Below, piece after piece: positions 54,001 through 63,000 of a stretch of DNA of 64,000 nucleotides. Origin of the DNA: Ophioderma brevispina (taxonomy: Eukaryota > Echinodermata > Ophiuroidea > Amphilepidida > Ophiodermatidae). The position numbers and the translations under genes were made by a program. The stretch lies in contig JAMKCH010002916.1 of assembly GCA_023653785.1 (NCBI GenBank), forward strand, positions 163,782 through 227,781, in the 5' to 3' direction. The notes under the pieces are model-generated. The model did not search any database, had not been told where the DNA came from, and saw nothing but the letters and a program-made list of their open reading frames with translations. Numbering within the stretch: the first letter of the stretch is position 1; every line of letters begins with the position of its first letter.

Positions 54001-57000
54001 AAAAAATGTATTTAAATGTGAACATGTAGTGTGAAGAGTTAGAACATGTGGTGTTCCATATAGAATACTCAATGTTCAACTCAGAATATAATGTTACAAA
54101 TGAGAACACATAAATAATGTGTTCAAATTTGGGTGTTCAAAAATAGATTTCATTCAAAGGTGTTAAAAAGCCAATTTTGAACATGTAATGTTAAAAATGA
54201 GAACATGAACATAAATATGGTTTACTCTGGATGATGTTCAGGATGACAGCAAATTGTATTTTCACAGTGTCAGAAAATGTCAATCAAAGAACAACAAATG
54301 CAAAAAATAAGTCAAGTTGGAAATCAAAATAGTTATTACAACTGCCCTGGCAGAAGTATTATTACAATAACATGGACAGTTGCCAAATTAAATATACATC
54401 AGCATGTATATAAACCAATCCAAAATTGCAATTAAATATACTCCAGATGATATAAACAAATTCAAAAGTGCAATTCTATTACCTCTACCACCCATTCGAA
54501 AAAGGATAAATTGGAATTACAGTCCCACCATAGACACTCCGTGGTAAGTTTCACTCAAGATACGGTGAGTGAGCATGTCGAATTCAACAGCGATCGACAG
54601 AATACAAGTAATGAAATTGTGCTTTTAAAATTAAAAACTTAAATTAAAACAAAATAGATAAATGTTCTCTTATTATGACCCAAATTAACACTCCTCTGCC
54701 GCTACACAAGGTCTGAAACATTCCAGCTGGTGAATTTAAGAATGATTGAATGGATATTTTCTTCCAAGGCTGCTGCCAGCGTATTCTCGCCCAAGTAGAA
54801 AAAGACTTGCCGCAATTGATCGTGATTTCGTGAGAGGGGGGAAAAAAAAATACTTCCGGATGACGAACGCAAGGCGTTCAAGAATTGAACACCGTACAGA
54901 AAATCCGTAAATGCATTCAGAACACTGGTGTTCAAAAGTATGTTACACGATTTGAACACTTTTGCTTCATCCTCTTGATATTAGTTGTCAAGTTTTTAAT
55001 CGACATTCTGCTCACAGGGTATAGGGCCTAGGCCTACCGTAGCTAGGCTAGGCCTAAGGGAGCCAGGGCCCGACTGACATGGTGTGCCAGCAGGAAAATG
55101 GGGTTCAATCAGACGGTCTTCTCACAACTTTGTACTTCTTTACCCCAAATACTTATTAGGCCTGGGTATACAGCATCTAACCTTTTCATTCAAAACTTGT
55201 AATTAATTAGACCTATCGACACTTATTTATGGTCGCGACACGAAGGTGTTCATCACTTGAACGCTAAAGGTCCTCTGTTTTGAACACATGATGTTAAAGA
55301 GATGTCAGCAAATATTTTAAATGCGATGTTCAGAACTGGAACACCTTTGAACACCTGGCTTAAACAGTGAACACGTCTGTCAAAATGGTGTTCTAATGCA
55401 TAACACCACACGTTCATGCCCTGTTAAATTGAACACCAAAATTACGCGTCATGTATCAGAACGCGTTCATTTCATTTAGAGTGTAGGTAGGTAGTACTCT
55501 CAAATTGTGGTATCACTTTTTCAATAGGGGCCAATTTAAGTTTACACAGGTGTCAAACTTTTAAAATGCCCCAATCATGTTGAAATGTATGCCATATTGT
55601 CCATCTAATCATAAGGATTCCAAAAATGTATAGTTTGTGCCACCTACGACCATTGGTTTTGGAGTTATAGGGTAAAAATAGCTAAAATGGTAAAAAGGTC
55701 AATCTCAATTTGTACAGGGGTCAACATTAAAAGTTAATCTGATTATATTTTAAATACTTGTAAATTATTGCCTGAGGTAAGAGACTCCCAAAAAGTATAG
55801 TTTTGATTATGTTAAATGTTTACTTACGAAGATATGGGTCAAAGAAGGTCAACGCCAATTGGATTATGTTGCCCTATGACCTATTTTGTCGCATAACATG
55901 ATAACTATACACTGCAGATGGTACAAACTATTCCTTATTTGACGCATTAAGCTAGATGAACAACTTCTATCATTTTCAACAAAATTGGAGCGACTTCTGA
56001 TTTTGACCCCTGTACAAATAGAAATTGACCTTTTTTTTTACCATTTTAGCCATTTTTACCCTGTAACTCCAAAACCATTGGTCATAGATGGTACAAACTA
56101 TACATTTTTTGAATCCTTATGACTAGACGGACAATATGGCATACATTTCAACATGATTGGAGCATTTTAAAAGTTTGACCCTGTGTGAACTTAAATTGGC
56201 CCCTATTGAAAAAGTAACACCACAATTTGAGAGTACTACCTACCTAGTGTTGATATAGAGGGTCCATACTAACTACCAAAGGTGTCAAACCTTTTCTGTA
56301 GTGAGGGGTAAACGATGATGTTTGACCTGGGTCCTAGTTCCTCCAATATTAGTATGATTTATGATACCCACAACATGCATGGTCAGCTGTCATTAACAGG
56401 TGCACATTCAAGGCTACTGAACTCAGCCCTTGGTAGATTAGCATGCCTTTCATCATAGTGAATGAGATAGTGCTGTTACCCATATTGAAAATTGTGTTCC
56501 AACAGATTTGCACTCAACTGGCCTGTGTATATTTAAAAAAATTACATTTTGGCAAAGCAACTTATCATGGAACCTACGAAGAACAAGGAGGAGTTGATTA
56601 AAATTTGAAACTTATTTGGTGGAATACACTTAAATGTTTGTACAATAACATTTTTGCACATGATTGTGAGTTTTGTTTGTTGCTTTTATGCACAACATGC
56701 GTGACTAAATAATTGTCAAGTCACGGCACAGTATACAAATACTACATGGTTTATATCACAAAATAAGGCACACTATTTTCCGGAGGTAATGGCTACAGGC
56801 CTATCACCCCCAGCTCACCCCGAACCTAAAGGGTGAGGGGTGATAGGCCTGTAGTCAGTACCTCAGAAAAATAGTGTGCCCTATTTCACGATATAAACCA
56901 TGTAGTATTGTTTTATTACACCTCACTGTGACTCTGGGGACAAGGTTGTAGGGAATAGTCCAATCTATTTCCCTAGGGAAATAGCACGCGTAATAGGAAT

Positions 57001-60000
57001 CAGCCAATGAATTAAAGGCTGACTCAGAGATTTCAAAATATAATTTTTTGGTGTAGTAATTAAAAATAGTCATCTAGAACTAAAGACAGTTACCTAAAAT
57101 GCTTAATTCCAAAGTTAGAGATGAATCAGATTGTTTGTTTTCATACAGTAAACATTTATGCACAGTATAACAGTGCCATAGGATACTAAGTATAAAAAAA
57201 TCCGGATCTGGAATTTTATAACAAAGTTGTGATTTTCCATATGAAAGACTTTGATTTGAGCTTAGTTATTTCACACAATGATTAGTATATGGACAAGCAT
57301 TATGTAAATGCAAAAAACACGATTTGTTTGAAAAATGAGTGCGCCTTCATCGGGAAATCTGAGTCAGCCTTTAACATGATTTTGTACATGAATATTCATG
57401 AGGTGCAATAATATGGGTTGGGAGATTGTGGCAATAGGAAATTGTAGAATTAAGACTTAAATGTAACAGTAATTGTCATCTTTGTTCATGTTTACACCCG
57501 CACTTGGGTGTGGTGCCTGCATTTGAGCGTCCACTCTATTGCCAACACAAGGTGAAATGGAGTATAACCATAGATGGGATCATTTAGGGTTCATGTTCAA
57601 ATAATTGCTGACAGTATTATCTGTAATAAACATTTCCCAACAGACTTATAGTATGAGCACTTCTCATGAGTTTGAGTACTTGACTCTGAGTACGAGTACA
57701 TAAATTGTACCCGTACTTGAGTACAAGTATTCATACTTGAGTACTACAAGTCTGCTTCCGAATTTCTTTTTGACCAAATATCATACCAAACATGCAAGTC
57801 AGCAGTCAGCACTTACAATTACCAATCACAATTGCAAGATTTATACAATAACATTTGGGAGATTGGTAACAGATTTAACAATCACATTAGTGAGATCGGT
57901 GACAGATTTGTCGACATTAAACCTGATTGCCAATTAATGTGCACAACCTGCCCAGTACGTTGTCAAATTAAAGTGAAGGTACCTTTTTGGTAAGTGCAGA
58001 TTAAAAAAATACATCGGTTCATGTCAAAATGTGAACAATTCTATTGAGCCTATTTGGTATTTTCGTACATGCATCTACAGCTGTGGAGAAAACTATTGTT
58101 GATGTTATGATGCTTGTTCAAACATCGATCCCTTTTGTGTGTCGAACACCTCGGTGTTTAGGTTGGCCTATAGTCAGGGACAGAATTAGCCGACCAATTG
58201 CGCGTATGTCAAGGTGTGTCAATCGGCGCGGCGCGGACATGTGATTGGTTTGAATGTGTAATATGGGCGGGGCATGTTCGAACAAAATATGATTAAAATG
58301 TCAAAACATGCCCTATTTGAGTCGGGTTTCCGACGCACGGACACAATAATTCACATAAGTAAACTATCTGTTTCAATAAGCTTTAAATGTTCACAGAATA
58401 TTCTTCATGGCCAACATTTGTTCTGCACCGTCAAATTACGTCAGACGCACAATTGGTCGCCTTATTCTGTCCCCGACTTTAGACAGTGTTGGTTATGGTC
58501 TGCAATGGAATTTAGGTGACATGTTGGTGACCTCATGTGACCTTCGTGACCTTGTGACCTTTTGCCCCCATTCACAAACCGCGAGGGCAGACAACACTCG
58601 CAGTCCCCGGACCGCGTTGTATTTGTTAAAACTTCACACCCCGGGGGCGTTTATTACAGACAATACTCTATAAAAAATATATTTATATAATATTGAATGG
58701 CTTTGAGTATGATACAAGAATATATTGCACAAGCTAGAAAAACATTGTACGAGTCGAAGACGAGTACAATATTTTTCTAGCGAGTGCAATATATTCTTGT
58801 ATCATACAAAAAAAAGGCCATTCAATATTATTATTATTTAAATATCAGGCTGACTCAAACCAAACCTTGCATTGACAGTGTTGTAGTCCAACTGGCAAAC
58901 GATACAGTGTTTCAATAATGGCGTTCTCGCTAAAATGCCTGGATGCGATACAATATTAAAAAGAATATGGTATTGCATCCGGGGACTTTTATTACAACTG
59001 TACTATACAAAGATTTCTTTGCACCACTCAGAAGCCTGATATAATAATAATTATTATTATTGCTCAACATTGCTTGCTATATTAATATGTAAAAAGGATG
59101 TGCACATATTGTTTTGTTTGGTCATGGTCTACATTTGTAATATAATTATCAGTTATGTGACTTTGTGAATTTATACTATATTTGCTTATATTATCACTAT
59201 TTATGAGTTGGGTTTATATTCACGGGTGAATGGAAGCTTAGTGTGTATCTCCACAACAATTGTATACCTTGCTCAATATGCTAAATAACACAATGGATAC
59301 TAACACATACAAAAGGTTGACATTGCTTAAGCTTTCTACATATTAGGGTGTACAACAAATGCTTATTTGCTGGCACGGACTATAATCAATCTTATTACTC
59401 ACCGAGGTATATTAGCAACTTATTTCTCGGCCCTGTCGAGACCAGGACTCGAACCCAGGATCCCTTTGTCTGAAGTCGAGCATGCAATGAATAGAGCTAA
59501 AGAGGAATTCCCTGTTAGATCCATTTACACTAACTTGCTTATACTTTGTGACATTTTACCCCCTTTCCTCACAAGGCCTTAAACTCCTGCCTCCTTGATA
59601 CAAGGCATGGACTATAATCTATCTAATTACCGAGGTATACCACCATCGCAAGCGTCAATAGACCTAACTGGGAATTCCTCTTCAGCTCTACTGTGCACTC
59701 AACTTGAGACCAAGGGGTCCCAGGTTAGAGTCCCTATCTTGGAGGGCCGAGAAATAGGTCACTGGTATACCTGAATGAGTAATTAGATTACTGTCCGTGA
59801 CAATATCCCCAACATTTGGCCATTCTCACCTCCTTTTTATACTCTATATAAATGTAGTCTATATACACAGAATATTTATATTTACTGCAGAATGCTCCCG
59901 ATCCCATCACTTGGCAAACTTTCAGGTACCCATATGCGTAGGAATTGAAAACACCCCTTTTCACATTTTTGGTGGAAAAACACCCCTTTTATCTGTGAAA

Positions 60001-63000
60001 TTAAGTGTCAACATTTTTTAAATTTGCAGGAACAGCTTAAAGTGTATGATAAGTCTGTAGAATTCTAAGTTATTTTTTTCCAACTAAAAAACTGATAGAA
60101 ATGGAAGAAAACAGCAGTATTCAAAGATATGATTCTCCATTGAATTATGTGTTGTAGTAAGTGTCCGTACGGACAGTAATGACTAAAATATCCAATTTTG
60201 TCTTTATTAGGCTGCTTTTGGGTATGTTAGGACACCTATACTTGTTACAGACATGCAAAAATCTGATTTTTTGATGATTTTTTCGATTTTCTGTTTTAGC
60301 AAATCACTTTAGGCAGCTTTTCATACAACTCATAGCCTTATGTATTATAGTCAATCAGTCAAGCCATTTGGATAGTAGAAGCAAAAATGTGTACTAAATT
60401 GGCCCATAGACAGTGTGTTAATAAATGTGGTATACCACACTTTGTTCATTTTTGTTCAAAATCAAAAGGAAAAATTTCCTGGGCCTAAAATTTCACTGGG
60501 GTAATGAGAAAAATATGAACTTTCTTCTGATCCAAAATCTCCATTTCGATGGAGCGAAATGGGGGGGGGGGGGGGGGGGGGGGGGGGACAAGGTTGTCGA
60601 TCGGATCACCCACCTTTAAATTGCAAGCGTTGATTCAAAGTGCTAATGTACGCATGTGTACGTATAAAGGTAGTGCAAAAACTTACATGCGGAACAAATG
60701 TCTGCACACTTTGACGTCACTGATTCAAGGAAGCTAAATGGAGTATAGTAATTTGTCTCCCTAAGGACATTATTAACTTTATTAATATCAATTATCATTA
60801 TTATTATTATTGTGGGCGTCCGGCTATAGCTGGAGGACCACTTAGCAATCCATTGTGCGTGTGTATGTGTGGATGTATGTGCGGATGTATGTGTGGATGT
60901 GTGTGTGTGTGTGTCACTAAAATGTTAAGTTTTTTTAAAAATTGACCTCAATTGAAAAGTTGAAGTTCAATTGGAACCAAACTTCTGTCATAGGTGCACC
61001 ATGGGATCCCTCATATGTTGATGAGGTCAAAGGTCATGGAGCGGCCCACAGCTTATATTCTTTTAATATAGCGAGCGCAAAGCCGAGAACCGCGAAATTC
61101 TAGTTTTTACTTTTATTATTGTATTGCTATCAAGTATGTTTAAAGGGGCTGATCTGATTTAAATATATAAAATTTTCATTTGATTGAATGACCTTGATCC
61201 CGAAACCCAATCTATAAACTTCGCACCGATATTTCAATCCGTCTTGATGTGAGTGCTAAAATGTGATTTTGTAAGCCCCATGGAGTACTGTGTAAAATGG
61301 AGTACATTTTTGCACATAACATCCAAACCAAACATCCTTTACTCCTAAGATTTCATGGGGTGAATGTAAAAAATGGTAGCTTTCTTCAGATACTAAAATT
61401 TTGAGCACTTCTGGTAAATTCTGGAGACATGGCTATTAGTGATCAGGTCTTGTATCTTTAAGGAAAAATTGGCTTTTGATATGCAGCAGGACTGCATTGT
61501 AAGTTTCCTTCAATGTGAATGATTTGTGCTACAGCTATATGGCTGGAGTTGCACTTTATTCTGTCAAATAATAACAAAGGGTATGAATATTAATGCTTGC
61601 AAATTTATGAAAATTCAAAGATTATTATAAATGACATGCTCTTTTTAGCTCTATTAGCCATATCCAATTCACCATGCAACTCATTATTTGCTAATGCAAG
61701 TATCATAAAGAGTATGAATAAGAATTTATGCTAATTTATACACATTTTGAGAATTTTGTATAATGGGTTGTCTTGAGCAGGTTTGGCTATAGACAGCTCG
61801 TCAGGCAACTCACTTTAGACACATGAGTTAGTAATTTATCTCCCCAAGGTCCTTATTAACATTATTCAAGGACAGAATTGGGCTCTTCCAATTGATATCT
61901 GCACTACCTTCTCTCACTATGAGCTAGTAAAATCTTAATTCCCTTGGCACAGATCAGTACCTTCATTCACCAGTGTATTTAGAAAATACACCCCCTGGTT
62001 TTGGGGTATGATATGATACCCAGATCACACAAGGTCAATTCATGTCAATGTATGTACAAGTACAACCCACTGAACTGTGTCCTTGGTGGATGAGCATATT
62101 GTAACTCATAGTGTCTATACCAGTGACCTTTAGATTTCAGGTTTATGCAGTTACAGATGCATAAGGGACATAATGCCTAACTTTCACATCTTGCTTGTAT
62201 GAAAAGTTAGGCATTATGTCTCTTATGCATCTGCACCATAAACCTGAAATCTAAAGGTGGTAACTTTGTCTGGTCTGAAATATGAAGTGGCGATGTGCAA
62301 ATACCAAGTTTTGACTACGCACGTGCTTGAAGTTGGTACAATGTATACACCTGCATTGTTACATCATACTTTGGGCTGGACAGAGTATACATTGGGCAAA
62401 TTACAGAGTAGCCATTACGGAAGGTATTGTGGACAAAACCAGGGCCGTACGCAGGATTTATTTTGTGTGGTGCGGGATTTCGAAAAGTGGACCTTTTTTG
62501 GTAAAAGAAGACCTACCCCCTTTGAAATGGTTGTTTTTTGGACTTATGAACATTTTATTACCAAAAAGTGGACTTTCTGGTCAAAATTTCTCTGAATTTT
62601 GGACCTTTTTATCAAAAAATTGAGCAAAAAGTGGACCGTTTTGCCCCTTTTGTGGTATTTGGGGGGTGTGACCGCACCCCCACCCCTGCATATGGGCCTG
62701 GACAAAACACATCACTGTACACCTAACAACTGCAGCTACTGCATCACAAATTGTTCACTTTGTACTGGACAGTAGGTGCCATGGTATAGACACATAGGAG
62801 CCATGGTGTAGGATACTCCAAGAGAAGGAATCTAACAGTGTAGATATTATTCAAAATGATAGAAATACTGTTTAACCAACAGTTGTGTTTGAAGTGCTGA
62901 CAGTTGAACAGCATCTGTTGAGAAATCACTCCTAACTTTTGGTTGGTTTCCTATTGTTCACAGGGTTGATCCTATGAAGAAGAGTGAGTCTGACCCAAAC

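Noticed and set aside
62257..62623. Overlapping frames of 98 and 112 codons
   Set aside because: Run into the hAT-like element; G/C-poor with no family resemblance.
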